From NCBI RefSeq assembly GCF_027625935.1, contig NZ_CP115300.1:248001-312000 (forward strand): a DNA stretch of 64,000 nucleotides, written 5' to 3'. The stretch's first letter is position 1. Each line of letters starts with the position of its first letter. Positions 25,234-36,003 of this stretch are shown here, piece after piece. The DNA is from Streptomyces camelliae. GTDB lineage: Bacteria; Actinomycetota; Actinomycetes; Streptomycetales; Streptomycetaceae. The notes under the pieces are model-generated. The model ran no database searches. It saw only the letters and a program-made list of their open reading frames with translations, and was not told the DNA's origin. The translations under genes were made by a program, and so were the position numbers.

Positions 25234-26918
25234 ATGAGCATCGAGATGAACCGCCGAGCCGTCGTGCGAACGGCCGCCGGCGTAGCGGGCGCCGTCTCTC
25301 TCTCACCGCTGCTCGCCGCCTGCGGCGGCAGCGGCTCCGGCGCCGGCAAGGGCGGCACCAGCAGCAAGAAGGGCCTCGCCGCCGCGCTGCCCGCCTATGT
25401 GCCCAGCACGGTCGCCAAGCCGGACATCGCGTCCGTCAGACTCCCCAACGGAGCGGCCACGGAGCCGGGTTACCTCACTTTTCCCGCCGAGCCGGTCACC
25501 ACAGTGAAGAAGACCCCGGGCAAGGGCGGTCACTACACGTCCGCCACGCCGCTGTGGGGCACCATCCCGCCCGCCGACAATCAGTACTACCAGGCCATGT
25601 CCCAGGCGTTGGGCACCACGATCAAGATGCAGCCCGCCAACGGGAACACCTACGGCCAGGCCCTGGCCACCCTCTCCGCCTCCGACAACCTCCCGGACTG
25701 GGTGCAGATCCCGACCTGGATGAACGGGCAGGCCCAGACCGGTGGGCTGGTGGGCCGGCACCTGGCCGACCTGATGCCCTACCTGTCGGGCGACAAGGTC
25801 AAGGAGTACCCCAACCTGGCGGCCATCCCCAGCAGTGGCTGGATGTCGGGCGCCTGGGAGAACAAGCTCTACGGCATCCCGTGTTTCACCAGCGGCACGA
25901 GCTTCAGCCAGGTCATCTTCTACCGGAAGGACGTGTTCCAGGACCACGGCATCGACGCCGCCGACATCAAGTCCGCGGACGATCTGATGCGCGTCGACAG
26001 GGAAGTCACCGACGCCAAGGCGGGGCGCTGGGCGTTCGACGACATCTGGACGTACTTCAGCGGCGCGTTCGGTGTGCCGCAGAAGTTCCGGGTGGACGGC
26101 GGCAAACTGGTCCACAAGTACCAGACACCGGAGATCCTTGAGGCCCTCGCCTGGCACTACAAGCTGGCGAAGTCCGGCTTGATGAGCCCGGACGCGCTGG
26201 CCGGCAACGTCCATGACCAGAAGACCCGGTTCTACGCCGGCAAGACCCTCATCGTGGGCGACGGCATAGGTGCCTGGAGTGTCGGCGACGCCCAGTCGGG
26301 GCAGGCGGCGAACAAGAAGTACCGGCGCAGCCTGCTGCCGGTCTTCGCGGCGGAGGGCCACTCCAAGCCTTACGTCTACATCGGCCCGGGAACCGGGTAC
26401 GTGAGCTGTCTCAACGCGTGCCTGAAGCCGAGCCAGATACGGGAGTTGCTCTCCGTGGCCGACTACCTGGCCGCGCCGTGGGGTTCGGCCGAGTACACGA
26501 TGACCATCTACGGCGTCAAAGGCGTGGACTACAACCTGGTCACGGAGGTTCCCGTCGCGACGTCCACCGGGCAGCAGAACGTCCAGCAGGCCACGTATCC
26601 CTTCCTGGTCGCGTACCCGAACACGGTGAACACCCCGGGTTACCGGAGATCACCAAGGAGCAGTGCGCCTGGCTCAGGGCCACCGCGCCGTTCGCGGTCA
26701 AGCCGGTCTTCTGGAACCTGAACGTCACCGTCCCGGCCCGGTACAACGCCGCGGACACGGCGCAGGCCGTCGAGGACACCATCATCTCCGTCATCCACGG
26801 GCTCAAGCCGGTCTCGGCCTTCCAGGAGGCGGTCAGCACCTGGCGGCGCAACGGCGGCGACCGGCTGGTGGGCTGGTATCAGGACTCGGTCCGCGCCAAG
26901 TACGGCACCAACCAGTAG
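25234..26918 (+). pseudogene. ABC sugar-binding lipoprotein, frameshifted
   Basis: Solute-binding lipoprotein of the LplA/YtcQ type, about 560 aa if repaired. It has a Tat-like NRRAVVRTAAG start and lipobox LLAAC. The mature part is intact through PFLVAYPNTVNTPG. At about 26640 the frame changes: the first frame ends in an Arg/Ser-rich tail at 26721, while the true end (PEITKEQCAWLRATAPF to VRAKYGTNQ) is one frame over, ending at 26918. One missing base explains it. The truncated product would lose about 90 residues and probably sugar binding. It is either a real mutation or a sequencing error. Confidence 0.8.
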
Positions 26919-26998
26919 CGGTGAAGCGCGCTGTGACCGGGCCGCCGGCGCGGCGCAGACCGCGACCCGGGCGGAACGAGCCGAACCCAGGAGGATGG

Positions 26999-27760
26999 GT
27001 GCACACCACAGTCGTCGACGTCAGCCCGGACAGCCCGCAGCACGAGCCGCGGCGCAAAGCCGCCGGGCGCCGGGCGGCCCCGGCTGACGCCGCCCCGAAG
27101 CTCACCTTCAGGATGCGGCTGCGCCGCGACAAGTCCCTGATCCTGATGACCCTGCCGGTCGTCGTCCTGCTGCTGGTCTTCAACTACGTGCCGATCCTCA
27201 GGAACGTCGTCGCCTTCAATTACTACGACCCGCTGGTCGGCGTGATCGACAGCGGCTGCGTCGGACTCGACAACTTCCGCCAGTTGTTCGGCGATCCCCT
27301 CTTCTGGCAGGCACTGAAGAACACCCCGGAACTCAGCCTCGTCCAGCTGGTGCTCTTCTTCCCGGTGCCGATCATGCTCGCGCTGCTGCTGAACTCTTTG
27401 CTCGCCGCGATCGACCAGAACCTCTACGAGGCGGCGGCCGTGGACGGCGCGGGCCGCTGGCGCCGGCTGTGGCACATCACGCTGCCGGGCATCCGCGCGG
27501 TCGCCGTTCTGATGCTGGTGCTGCGCCTCGGCAACATCCTCAGCGTGGGATTCGAGCAACTGCTCATCCAGCGAGCGGCGGTCGGGCACGACACGGCCGA
27601 CGTCCTCGACACCTTCTCCTACTACTACGGCATCGCCACCAACAACTACGGCTACGGCGTGGCAGCGGGCATCTTCAAGAGCATCATCTCCCTGCTCCTG
27701 CTGTGGGGCGCCAACAAGCTCGCACACGCCCTGGGCGAGGACGGACTGTACCGCCGATGA
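26999..27760 (+). CDS. LplB-type ABC permease with an internal deletion
   Basis: 253 aa, against about 320 for the family. The start is GTG 26999 with AGGAGG upstream. The N-terminal membrane helix and NTPELSLVQLVLFFPVPIML are normal, but ALLLNS runs straight into LAAIDQNLYEAAAVDGAG, which is the coupling-loop region. The intervening 70-80 residues with their membrane helices, normally between these blocks, are missing in frame. The rest, through GFEQLLIQRAAV, is conserved. The permease is probably non-functional if the sequence is right. Its stop overlaps the start of the second permease (ATGA, 27757-27760). Confidence 0.72.
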   Translation: MHTTVVDVSPDSPQHEPRRKAAGRRAAPADAAPKLTFRMRLRRDKSLILMTLPVVVLLLVFNYVPILRNVVAFNYYDPLVGVIDSGCVGLDNFRQLFGDPLFWQALKNTPELSLVQLVLFFPVPIMLALLLNSLLAAIDQNLYEAAAVDGAGRWRRLWHITLPGIRAVAVLMLVLRLGNILSVGFEQLLIQRAAVGHDTADVLDTFSYYYGIATNNYGYGVAAGIFKSIISLLLLWGANKLAHALGEDGLYRR

Positions 27761-28706
27761 CCATGCTCACCGCAGCCGCCACGGCTGCCCGCCGCCGCAA
27801 CCCCGCCCGCCCGGTGTGGGAGGAGCCGCCGTCCGTCGCCGGTTCAGGCCGGCAAGTCGGCCGTCCTCGTCGTCATCCTGCTCGCCATCCTGGTTCCGCT
27901 GTGGTCCGTGGTGATCACCAGCCTGTCCACCCAGGCGGCGATCAACGAGGCCGGGGGCATGGTCCTCGTACCGCGCGATCTGACCCTGAACGCCTACGAC
28001 ACGATCCTGCACGGCGGCCCGGTCGCCCGGGCACTGGTGGTGAGCCTCGGCATCATCGTCGTGGGCACCCTGTTCTCGATGGTGGTCTCGGTGCTGTGCG
28101 CCTACGGGCTCTCCCGCAGGGGATCGCTGGGCCACTGTACGATCCTGATGCTGCTCATCGTCACCATGTTCGTCAGTGCCGGGCTGATCCCCAGCTACCT
28201 GGTGGTCGTGGGACTCGGCGGATACGACCAGTACTGGGCGCTGATCGTGCCGAGCGCGGTGAGGGTGTTCAACATCATCGTGCTGCGCGCCTTCTACTCC
28301 GGCACGGCCACGGAACTCATCGACGCCGCACGGATGGACGGCGCCGGCGAGTGGCGCAGCCTGTGGTCGGTGGTCCTGCCCACGTCGCGCGCGGTCACCG
28401 CGGTGGTCACGCTGTTCTACGCCGTCGGCTACTGGAACTCCTTTTTCAACGTCATGCTCTACATGCCGCTCGACAGCAGGAAATGGCCGTTGCAGTACGT
28501 GCTGTACCAGTACGTCAGCCTCGGCTTCAACATGCCCGGCCAGACCAACTCCGGCTTCGGCGACGGAAAATCGCTGACGGCTCCGCTGTCGCTCCAGATG
28601 GCGGTGGTCGTGCTGACGCTGCTCCCCGTCGTCGCCTTCCCCTTGCTTCGGAAGCATCTGGCGAAGGGCATGCTCACCGGCGCGATCAAGGGCCAGGGGG
28701 ACGCAC
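27757..28706 (+). pseudogene. LplC-type ABC permease, frameshifted with lost stop
   Basis: Second permease of the same importer. ATG 27757 starts TMLTAAATAARRRNPARPVW EEPPSVAG, then near 27820-27850 the frame changes by one, and the body resumes one frame over with AGKSAVLVVILLAILVPLWS. The membrane part and the coupling loop ELIDAARMDGAGEWRSLW are intact to GMLTGAIKG. The normal stop is gone, and this frame stays open for 2.7 kb into the GH74 gene. At least two changes (a frameshift near the start and a junction after about 28695) are needed to explain it. Confidence 0.75.
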
Positions 28707-28743
28707 ATGATTCACCACGTCACCGAACGCCCCGGCGGTCTCC

Positions 28744-28866
28744 CGACTCTGGCTGCGCCACCGGTACGGCAGCCTCGACGCGCTGGACAAGGCCTGCGCA
28801 AGCGCCTTCCGGAGCCGGCGCCACGGCTCCTGGCAACAGATCCCGCCGCCCCGCGCCACCCAGTGC
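28744..28866 (+). pseudogene. GH42 beta-galactosidase fragment
   Basis: About 41 codons read RLWLRHRYGSLDALDKAC then AFRSRRHGSWQQIPPPRATQ, the piece of GH42 enzymes just after the acid/base region (compare [21 protein letters not shown] at 32879). All other parts are absent. An ATG with AGGGGGAC at 28707 may be the old start. It is a leftover of a second GH42 gene, joined to the end of the permease. The remaining 180 bp to GH74 hold no recognisable gene. Confidence 0.62.
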
Positions 28867-29047
28867 TCGACCCCCGGAAGTTCGGGCGCGAGGCCGTTTT
28901 CGCGGCCACGACCCGCTCACCGAGGAGCCGGTCGGCCCGGACGGGCTGACACCATCCGCCCCCTCCCCGACCACACCAGAGCCGATGGGAACTGCTGCTT
29001 GTGCGCAGGCCCCGTACAGACCCGCACCCGAAAGGCAAGGACCCGTC

Positions 29048-31390
29048 ATGACCCATGCCCCGCACCTCTCCCGCCGAGGACTGCTGGCGGCCGGCGCGGC
29101 CGCGGCCGCGCTCCCTGTGCTCGCTCCCTCCGCTGCCTCCGCCCGTACGGCCGGGACGGCCCAGCACACGCCCTACACCTTCCGCAACGCGGAGATAGTC
29201 GGCGGCGGCTTCGTCACCGGCATCATCTTCAACCAGAGCGAACCCGGACTGGTCTACGCCCGTACCGACATCGGCGGCGCCTACCGCCTCGACATGTCGT
29301 CCCAGCGGTGGCTCCCCCTCACCGACTGGATCGGCTGGGACGAGTACGGACACACCGGCATCATCAGCATCGCCACCGACGAGGTCGACCCCGACCGCGT
29401 CTACCTGGCGGCGGGCACCTACCCCATACCCGACTGGGACCCGAGCATGGCGGCGATCCTGCGGTCGACCGACCGCGGCCGCACCTGGAAGACCACTCCC
29501 CTGCCGTTCCGGCTGGGCGGCAACATGCCCGGCCGGGGCATCGGCGAGCGGCTGGTGATCGACCCCAACCGCAACAGGATCCTCTACCTGGGAGTGCGCG
29601 GGGGCAACGGGCTGTGGCGCAGCACCGACTACGGCAAGACCTTCGCGAAGGTGACCAGCTTCCCCAACCCGGGCAACTTCGTCCCCGACCCCAACGACAC
29701 CAACGGCCCCAACGGCGACAACCTGGGCGTGCTGCAAGTCGTCTTCGACAAGCGCACCGGCAGAGCGGGCAGGGCCACCCGGACCCTCTACGTCACCGTC
29801 GCCGACAAGGACAACATCCTGTACCGGTCGACCGACGCGGGAGCGACCTGGGAACGCGTCCCCGGGCAGCCCACCGGCTTCATCCCGCACCACGCGGTCT
29901 TCGACCACGTCGGCGGCTACCTGTACCTGGCGACCAGCAACACCGCCGGCCCCTACGACGGCTCCAAGGGCGACGTGTGGAAGCTGGACACCGCCACCGA
30001 CACCTGGACCCGCATCAGCCCGGTCCCCTCCACCAGCACCGACGACACCTACGGTTACAGCGGCCTGACCATCGACCGGCAGAACCCGGACACCCTGATG
30101 GTGTCCACCCAGGTCAAGTGGTACCCCGACTGTCTCCTCTTCCGCTCCACCGACGGCGGCGCGAGCTGGACCCGCGCGTGGGACCTGGGCACGAATTCCG
30201 AGCGCACCCTGCGCTACGACCTCGACATCTCTGCCGCCCCCTGGCTGACCTGGAATGCCTCGCCGTCGCTGCCCGAGATGGCCCCCAAGCTGGGCTGGAT
30301 GATGGAGTCCGTCCAGATCGACCCCTTCGACTCCGACCATTTCATGTACGGAACCGGCGCGACGATCTACGGCGCGAACAACCTGACCGACTGGGACCGC
30401 GGCGGCACGGTGCACCTGTCCGTACGGGCCCAGGGCCTGGAGGAAACCTCTGCCCTCTGTGTGATCAGCCCGTCCGCCGGTGCAGCGCACCTCTTCTCCG
30501 GCCTGGGCGATGTCGGCGGCTTCCGGCACACGGATTTCCGCAAGGCGTCGAAGATGTACGACAGCCCGACCTTCTACATCACCCCTGCCCTGGACTACGC
30601 GGAGCTGGCGCCCCACACCCTCGTGCGAGTCGGCAACCCCACCAGCGGCTGGACCCAGCACTTCGCCATCTCCACCGACAGCGGCGCCACCTGGACGCCG
30701 TCGGGCAGTGAGCCGTCCGGCGTCACCGGGGCCGGCGTCGAAGACCAGGCCGTCGCCATCAGCGCCGACGGCAGGCGCATCGTTTGGTCACCAGCCGGAG
30801 CGCCGGTCAGCTGGTCCGACGACCACGGAGCCACCTGGACGGCTTCGAAGGGGCTGCCGGCCGGGGCCGCCGTGCGCTCCGACCGGGTGAACCCCGCGAA
30901 GTTCTACGCCTACGACTCCGGCGTCTTCTACCTCAGCACGGACGGCGGCAAGAGCTTCAAGGCCACGGCGGCCACCGGTCTGCCCACCGCCGGAAACGTC
31001 CGGTTCAAGCCGGTACCGGGCCACGAGGGCGACATCTGGCTCGCCGGCGGCACCGCTAAGCCCACCACCCCCACACCGTACGGGCTGTGGCGCTCGACCG
31101 ACTCCGGAACGTCCTTCACCAGGTTCGACGCGGTGGACCAGGGCGATGTCGTCGGATTCGGCAAGGCAGCGCCCGGTGCGACCTATCCCGCCGTCTACAC
31201 CAGCTCCAAGATCGGCGGCGTGCGCGGCATCTTCCGGTCCGACGACGCGGGCCGGACCTGGGTCCGCATCAACGACGACCGGCACCAGTACGCCTGGACC
31301 GGCCAGACCATGACTGGAGACCCCCGGGTCTACGGTCGCGTCTACTTCGGGACGAACGGACGCGGAGTCATCTACGGCGACCCGCAGTGA
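29048..31390 (+). CDS. GH74 xyloglucanase, Tat-secreted
   Basis: 780 aa. A twin-arginine signal ([18 protein letters not shown]) is followed by the paired seven-blade propellers of GH74, with BNR/Asp-box repeats such as [24 protein letters not shown] and SDDHGATW. A catalytic Asp of the first propeller is probably Asp74 in [12 protein letters not shown]. The family cuts the glucan backbone of xyloglucan outside the cell. The start has AAGGCAAGGA upstream. It is complete, unlike several neighbours, and is followed by the GH12 gene, so two secreted xyloglucan-cutting enzymes lie side by side. Confidence 0.9.
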   Translation: MTHAPHLSRRGLLAAGAAAAALPVLAPSAASARTAGTAQHTPYTFRNAEIVGGGFVTGIIFNQSEPGLVYARTDIGGAYRLDMSSQRWLPLTDWIGWDEYGHTGIISIATDEVDPDRVYLAAGTYPIPDWDPSMAAILRSTDRGRTWKTTPLPFRLGGNMPGRGIGERLVIDPNRNRILYLGVRGGNGLWRSTDYGKTFAKVTSFPNPGNFVPDPNDTNGPNGDNLGVLQVVFDKRTGRAGRATRTLYVTVADKDNILYRSTDAGATWERVPGQPTGFIPHHAVFDHVGGYLYLATSNTAGPYDGSKGDVWKLDTATDTWTRISPVPSTSTDDTYGYSGLTIDRQNPDTLMVSTQVKWYPDCLLFRSTDGGASWTRAWDLGTNSERTLRYDLDISAAPWLTWNASPSLPEMAPKLGWMMESVQIDPFDSDHFMYGTGATIYGANNLTDWDRGGTVHLSVRAQGLEETSALCVISPSAGAAHLFSGLGDVGGFRHTDFRKASKMYDSPTFYITPALDYAELAPHTLVRVGNPTSGWTQHFAISTDSGATWTPSGSEPSGVTGAGVEDQAVAISADGRRIVWSPAGAPVSWSDDHGATWTASKGLPAGAAVRSDRVNPAKFYAYDSGVFYLSTDGGKSFKATAATGLPTAGNVRFKPVPGHEGDIWLAGGTAKPTTPTPYGLWRSTDSGTSFTRFDAVDQGDVVGFGKAAPGATYPAVYTSSKIGGVRGIFRSDDAGRTWVRINDDRHQYAWTGQTMTGDPRVYGRVYFGTNGRGVIYGDPQ

Positions 31391-31525
31391 GATCCGACTC
31401 CCGGTCGCCTCGCTCCGCACCTGCCGTCCCGAGGGGAGACCGACGTGGCCCTGCCGCCACGGCAGGACGACCGACTTCTCCTCTCCTGTGTGGTCCCCCC
31501 ACTCAGCACACATTCCGGAGGGCTG

Positions 31526-32245
31526 ATGAAATTCCGTCTCGGCTGGGCCGCACTGCTCGCGGCTCTGGCTCTCGTCTTCACCCTGCCGAACTCGGCAGCG
31601 GCAGCCTCGTCGACGTACTGGTTCAAGTACTACGCGACCGGCGGCAGCGCCTCGACGTGGTACAGCAACGACAACTCCTGGGGTGTGAACTCCTCGACAG
31701 GCACCGGCTTCGTCGCCATGGTCGACGGCACGGACTGGGGCTGGACGTCCCCGGTGACCACGCTCCCCAAAAAGCTCAGCGCCATCGGCGCCAACAACAC
31801 GACGTGGTTCAGCCAGTCGTCGTCCCCGAACTCCGGCTCGTACTACGACGCCACGTACGACATCTTCATCGACCCGACGGCCGGGCCCACCAACCGCAAC
31901 TCCCACAACGAACTGATGATCTGGCTCGACTGGTCCAACACCAAGCCGCTGGCCAACGCCTACGACGCGAGCGGCAACGCGATCCCGACCGCGACCAACG
32001 TCAGCCTCGGCGGCCGTACCTGGAACATCTACGAGTACAACTGGCCGGACGGCGTCAGCCACACCATCAGCTACCTGGACACGAGCAGGTCCGGCTGGTG
32101 GTCCGGCAGCCTCACCCCGTTCTTCAACTGGGGCATCGACAGGGGCTACTACACCAACGACCAGTACCTCAACAGCATCATGGCCGGCTGGGAGTTCGGG
32201 CCGGGCAACTACACCGCCACCTCCTGGGGCGTCGCGGGCTTCTGA
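31526..32245 (+). CDS. secreted GH12 endoglucanase/xyloglucanase
   Basis: 239 aa with a Sec signal peptide ending near SAAAASS. The beta-jelly-roll core carries the GH12 glutamates: Glu129 in [10 protein letters not shown] (nucleophile) and Glu223 in AGWEFGPGN (acid/base). There is no carbohydrate-binding module. The ATG follows GGAGGGCTG. GH12 members cut beta-1,4-glucan or xyloglucan, and the locus favours xyloglucan. A strong palindromic terminator lies 56 bp downstream. Confidence 0.9.
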   Translation: MKFRLGWAALLAALALVFTLPNSAAAASSTYWFKYYATGGSASTWYSNDNSWGVNSSTGTGFVAMVDGTDWGWTSPVTTLPKKLSAIGANNTTWFSQSSSPNSGSYYDATYDIFIDPTAGPTNRNSHNELMIWLDWSNTKPLANAYDASGNAIPTATNVSLGGRTWNIYEYNWPDGVSHTISYLDTSRSGWWSGSLTPFFNWGIDRGYYTNDQYLNSIMAGWEFGPGNYTATSWGVAGF

Positions 32246-32300
32246 CGCCGCGACAAACCGAAAGGCGGACCAGTGACCGACCGCCCTCTGCCCGGAAGCA

Positions 32301-32332
32301 CCGCCCGACTCTCCGTACGGAGAGTCGGGCGG
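32301..32332. terminator. 32-bp perfect palindrome after GH12
   Basis: Bases 32301-32316 are the exact inverse of 32317-32332, centred on GTAC. It would form a very stable hairpin closing the GH74/GH12 transcript, and it lies 43 bp before the GH42 remnant. Confidence 0.78.
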
Positions 32333-32374
32333 GCCCGGAAGCAGCGCACGAACCCTCCGTACGAAGGCACCGTC

Positions 32375-32961
32375 ATGACCACCATCCGCAGTATCACCGG
32401 CCGCCTGGGCGGGCTCGCCTTCGGCGGGGACTACAACCCCGAGCAGTGGGACGAACCGGTCTGGAAGGAGGACGACGAACTCATGCGCCGGGCCAGGGCC
32501 AACCTGGCCACCGTGGGTGTCTTCTCCTGGGCGCTGCTCGAACCGGAGGAGGGGCGCTACGACTTCGCCTGGCTCGACGCCCACATCGACCGTCTGCACG
32601 CGAACGGCGTGGCCGTCGGCCTCGCCACTCCGACGGCCTCCCCGCCGCCCTGGTTCACCTTGGCCCACCCCGACGCACTGCCGGTCACCCCCGACGGCAC
32701 CCGCCTCACCCACGGCAGCCGCGACACCTACTGCCTGGCCGCGCCCGCCTACCGCAGCGCCGCCCGGCGGATCGCCTCGGCCCTGGCGGACGGTACGGCG
32801 ACCACCCCGCCCTCGCGCTGTGGCACGTCCACAACGAATACGGCACGCTCTGCTACTGCGACCACACGGCCGCCGCCTTCCGGGTGTGGCTGCGCGCCCG
32901 CCACGGCTCGCTGGACGCCCTCAACGAGGCGTGGGGAACGGCCTTCTGGAGGGACACATGA
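32375..32961 (+). pseudogene. GH42 beta-galactosidase, truncated and frameshifted
   Basis: The N-terminal third of a GH42 enzyme: [20 protein letters not shown] and [18 protein letters not shown] are textbook. At about 32791 one C is missing: restoring it gives [20 protein letters not shown] with the acid/base Glu. The reading frame then ends at AFWRDT, where the family continues for about 450 more residues. The enzyme is dead. In this locus it would have removed galactose from xyloglucan side chains. Confidence 0.85.
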
Positions 32962-33255
32962 GATGGTCAGTCCGTCCGTGCCGGGCTCGCCGCCGACCTG
33001 ACCGGAGCGGTCCGGTTCGTGGCCGAGGTCGCCCGCGAGGGCGACGCTGCGGGCGAGGGCGAGCGTGGAGCTGCGGGCGGCGAACGGAAGCCGGCGCGGA
33101 TCGTGGTGCCGGCCACCGGCGACCAGTACGCCTGGACCGCGGTCGCCACGCAGCCGTCCGGCGTCGAAGCCGGCCTGCACGACCTGACCCTGGTCCTCCA
33201 CGGCCGCATCCACCTCGCAGCGTTCCGCTTCGACTCCAACCGGGCGAACGGCTGA
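32962..33255 (+). pseudogene. orphan CBM6-like domain fragment
   Basis: About 97 codons in the same frame as the end of the GH42 remnant, just after its stop: LTGAVRFVAEVAREGD, then IVVPATGDQYAWTAVATQ and LHDLTLVLHGRIHLAAFRFD. It aligns by eye with the C-terminal domain of the GH3 protein at 21858 (VHELHLVLRGGVHLAAIAG). It is the tail of some lost glycosidase, brought next to GH42 by a deletion. Confidence 0.6.
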
Positions 33256-33388
33256 GCGTCCGCCTCCCCGACCGGCGGCCGCTCGTCCTCCGGTGGTGAC
33301 CACGGCCACCCAATTCCCAGGAGTCCTTGTGTTGTTCATGTTTCATCACCCCGCCGCTTCACCGTCTCTCCATCCGGAGGAAGTCCCC

Positions 33389-34372
33389 ATGCCTCTCACC
33401 GACTTCGGCCATGACGAACTCGTCGGCTACCGACCGGTGTCGACCGCGCCGCACGACTTCGACGCGTTCTGGCAGCGCACCCTCGACGACGCCCGATCAC
33501 AGGGCGGAGCGGTGAAGGCCGAGCGCGTCACCGACCGGTTCCGGCTGCGCACCGTCGAGGTGGACGACCTGCGCTTCCCCGGCTGGAACGGCGAACCGGT
33601 GGCCGCCTGGCTGCTCCGTCCGCGCGGAGCCGAAGGCCCGCTGCCCGTCGTCGTCACCTACATCGGCTACAGCGGCGGCCGCGGCGTGCCCACCGACCAC
33701 CTCTTCTGGTCCGCCGCCGGCTACGCCCAACTCGTCGTCGACAGCCGCGGCCAGGGCCACGAAACCCCGGACCGGACCCAGGGCGACGGCACGCAGTGGG
33801 CCGAGGGATTCATGACCCGCGGCATCGACTCGCCCGAGAACTACTACTACCGGCGCCTGATCACCGACTGCGCGCGGGCGGTGGACGCCGTCGCGGAACT
33901 TCCCGGCCTCGACGCCCGCCGGATCGTGGTCGCGGGCGGCAGCCAGGGCGGCGGCCTGGCCCTCGCCGCCGCTGGACTCCTGGGGGACAGGGTGGCGGCG
34001 GTGATGCCCGACGTGCCGTTCCTGTGCCACTTCCGCCGCGCCGTCCAGATCACCGGCGAGGGCCCCTACCCGGAAATCGCCAAGTACCTGCGCTGGCACA
34101 GCCGCCACCGCGTGGAGCCGACCTTCGCCACCCTCGACTACTTCGACGGCGTCCACTTCGCCCAGCGGGCCACCGCACCGGCCTTGTTCAGCGTCGGCCT
34201 GATGGACCCGATCTGCCCGCCCTCCACCGTGTATGCCGCCTTCAACCACTACGCGGGCCAGGACCGGACCATGACCGTCTGGCCGTTCGCTGACCACGGC
34301 GGCGGTTGCGGCTCCAACCCACCCGTCCAACTGGGCTGGCTGGCCGAGCGCGGGCTCGCACCCGAGCAGTGA
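33389..34372 (+). CDS. acetyl xylan esterase / cephalosporin deacetylase family
   Basis: 327 aa alpha/beta hydrolase of the AXE1 family, with no signal peptide. The catalytic triad is visible as Ser185 in VAGGSQGGGLAL, Asp273 in SVGLMDPICPPS and His303 in FADHGGG. It removes acetyl groups from sugar oligomers inside the cell, fitting acetylated xyloglucan fragments. The ATG follows CCGGAGGAAG. The next gene, GH1, starts 230 bp on; the gap shows nothing clear. Confidence 0.88.
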   Translation: MPLTDFGHDELVGYRPVSTAPHDFDAFWQRTLDDARSQGGAVKAERVTDRFRLRTVEVDDLRFPGWNGEPVAAWLLRPRGAEGPLPVVVTYIGYSGGRGVPTDHLFWSAAGYAQLVVDSRGQGHETPDRTQGDGTQWAEGFMTRGIDSPENYYYRRLITDCARAVDAVAELPGLDARRIVVAGGSQGGGLALAAAGLLGDRVAAVMPDVPFLCHFRRAVQITGEGPYPEIAKYLRWHSRHRVEPTFATLDYFDGVHFAQRATAPALFSVGLMDPICPPSTVYAAFNHYAGQDRTMTVWPFADHGGGCGSNPPVQLGWLAERGLAPEQ

Positions 34373-34602
34373 CCCGCGCACCGCGAGCCACCCGTTTCCG
34401 TTCGGGGATCGACCGTATCGCCCGATCACGAGCGGCTGCTGAAGCGGACGCCGCCAGGGCGTCACCCAAGCGGCCCCGCCGCACACACGGAGCAGCACTC
34501 CGCCCGGGCCGCCTCCGCCGCCGTGCGCCGGTGGCATGTTCGCCGGCTACCCACGAGCCGGTACCAGCCACGACTTCGACGAGACCCATGAGGTGTCCCC
34601 AC

Positions 34603-36003
34603 GTGAGTTCCCCGCCCTTCCCGACGTTGCCCGCCGGGTTCCGCTTCGGCGCCGCCACCGCGGCCTACCAGATCGAGGGTGCCCACGACGAGGACGGGCG
34701 TGGCCCGTCCATCTGGGACATCTTCAGCCACACCCCCGGGCGCACGCTCGCGGGCGCCACGGGCGACACCGCCTGCGACCACTACCACCGCTACCGCGAG
34801 GACGTCGCCCTGCTACGCGAGCTCGGCGTCGACACCTACCGCTTCTCGATCGCCTGGCCCCGCCTGCTGCCTCAGGGCACCGGCCCGGTCAACGCCAGGG
34901 GTCTGGACTTCTACGACCGTCTGATCGACGAGCTGCTGGCCGCCGGCATCGCTCCCACCGTCACCCTCTACCACTGGGACCTGCCACAGGCGCTGGAGGA
35001 CCGAGGAGGCTGGCGCGTACGGGAGACCGCCGAGGCGTTCGCGGAGTACGCGGCCCTCGCCGCCGACCGGTACGGCGATCGGGTGGACCGCTGGATCACG
35101 CTCAACGAGCCGTACTGCTCGGCCTTCGTGGGCTACGCCGAGGGGCGGCACGCGCCGGGGGCCGAGGAGGGCCGTGGCGCGCTGGCGGCCGCACACCATC
35201 TGTTGGTCGCTCACGGCCTCGCGGTGTGCGAGCTGCGTGCCGCAGGTGCCCGGGACGTCGGGATCACCCTCAACCTGGACCGCATCCACGCCGCCTCCGA
35301 CCGGCCCGCTGACCGCGCCGCCCGCCTGCGCGCCGAGACTCTGCACAACGACATCTGGACGGAACCGCTCCTTGCCGGACGCTATCCCGCGCACGAGGCC
35401 GAGACCTGGGCCGGGCTCGCCGACGGTGCCTGGCGGCTGCCGGGCGACCTGGACCTGATCGGTGCCCCGCTGGACTTCCTCGGCATCAACTTCTACCGGC
35501 CCACCACCGTGGCCGCCGCGCCGCATCGCGTGGCCGACCCCGAGCAGCGCACCGCTGTGGACATCGGCGTGGCCGAGCTGGACCCGTACGGCACCCGGCA
35601 CACCACCATGGGCTGGCCGGTCGTCCCGTCCGCCCTCACCGAGCTGCTCTGCGACGTCCATGTCCGCTACCCGCAGTCGCCGCCGATCTGGATCACGGAG
35701 AACGGCTCGGCGGAGGCCGACATCATCGCACCCGACGGCCGGGTCCACGACGGCGACCGTGTCGGCTACCTCGCCGACCACCTCACCGCCGTGGCCGACG
35801 CCATCGCCGCCGGGGTGGACGTACGCGGCTACCACGCCTGGTCGCTGCTGGACAACTTCGAGTGGGCACGCGGCTACGACCAGCGCTTCGGCCTGGTCCA
35901 CGTCGACTACGCCACCCTGACCCGCACCCCCAAGGACAGCTACCACTGGTACCGGGGTCTGATCACCGCGCACCGCGCGCGCACGGAGGAACCTGCCCGA
36001 TGA
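34603..36003 (+). CDS. GH1 beta-glucosidase
   Basis: 466 aa, cytoplasmic. It has the N-terminal GH1 signature FRFGAATAAYQIEGA, acid/base Glu169 in WITLNEPYCSAF and nucleophile Glu366 in IWITENGSAEAD. It would release glucose from short cello- or xyloglucan-derived oligomers. GTG 34603 with GAGG 8 nt upstream is preferred to ATG 34588. Its stop overlaps the GH31 start (ATGA, 36000-36003), so the two are co-translated. Confidence 0.92.
   Translation: MSSPPFPTLPAGFRFGAATAAYQIEGAHDEDGRGPSIWDIFSHTPGRTLAGATGDTACDHYHRYREDVALLRELGVDTYRFSIAWPRLLPQGTGPVNARGLDFYDRLIDELLAAGIAPTVTLYHWDLPQALEDRGGWRVRETAEAFAEYAALAADRYGDRVDRWITLNEPYCSAFVGYAEGRHAPGAEEGRGALAAAHHLLVAHGLAVCELRAAGARDVGITLNLDRIHAASDRPADRAARLRAETLHNDIWTEPLLAGRYPAHEAETWAGLADGAWRLPGDLDLIGAPLDFLGINFYRPTTVAAAPHRVADPEQRTAVDIGVAELDPYGTRHTTMGWPVVPSALTELLCDVHVRYPQSPPIWITENGSAEADIIAPDGRVHDGDRVGYLADHLTAVADAIAAGVDVRGYHAWSLLDNFEWARGYDQRFGLVHVDYATLTRTPKDSYHWYRGLITAHRARTEEPAR

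Noticed and set aside
34373..34602. Possible LacI gene fragment before GH1
   Set aside because: A frame reads DRIARSRAAAEADAARAS, but no helix-turn-helix motif or other LacI part is visible.
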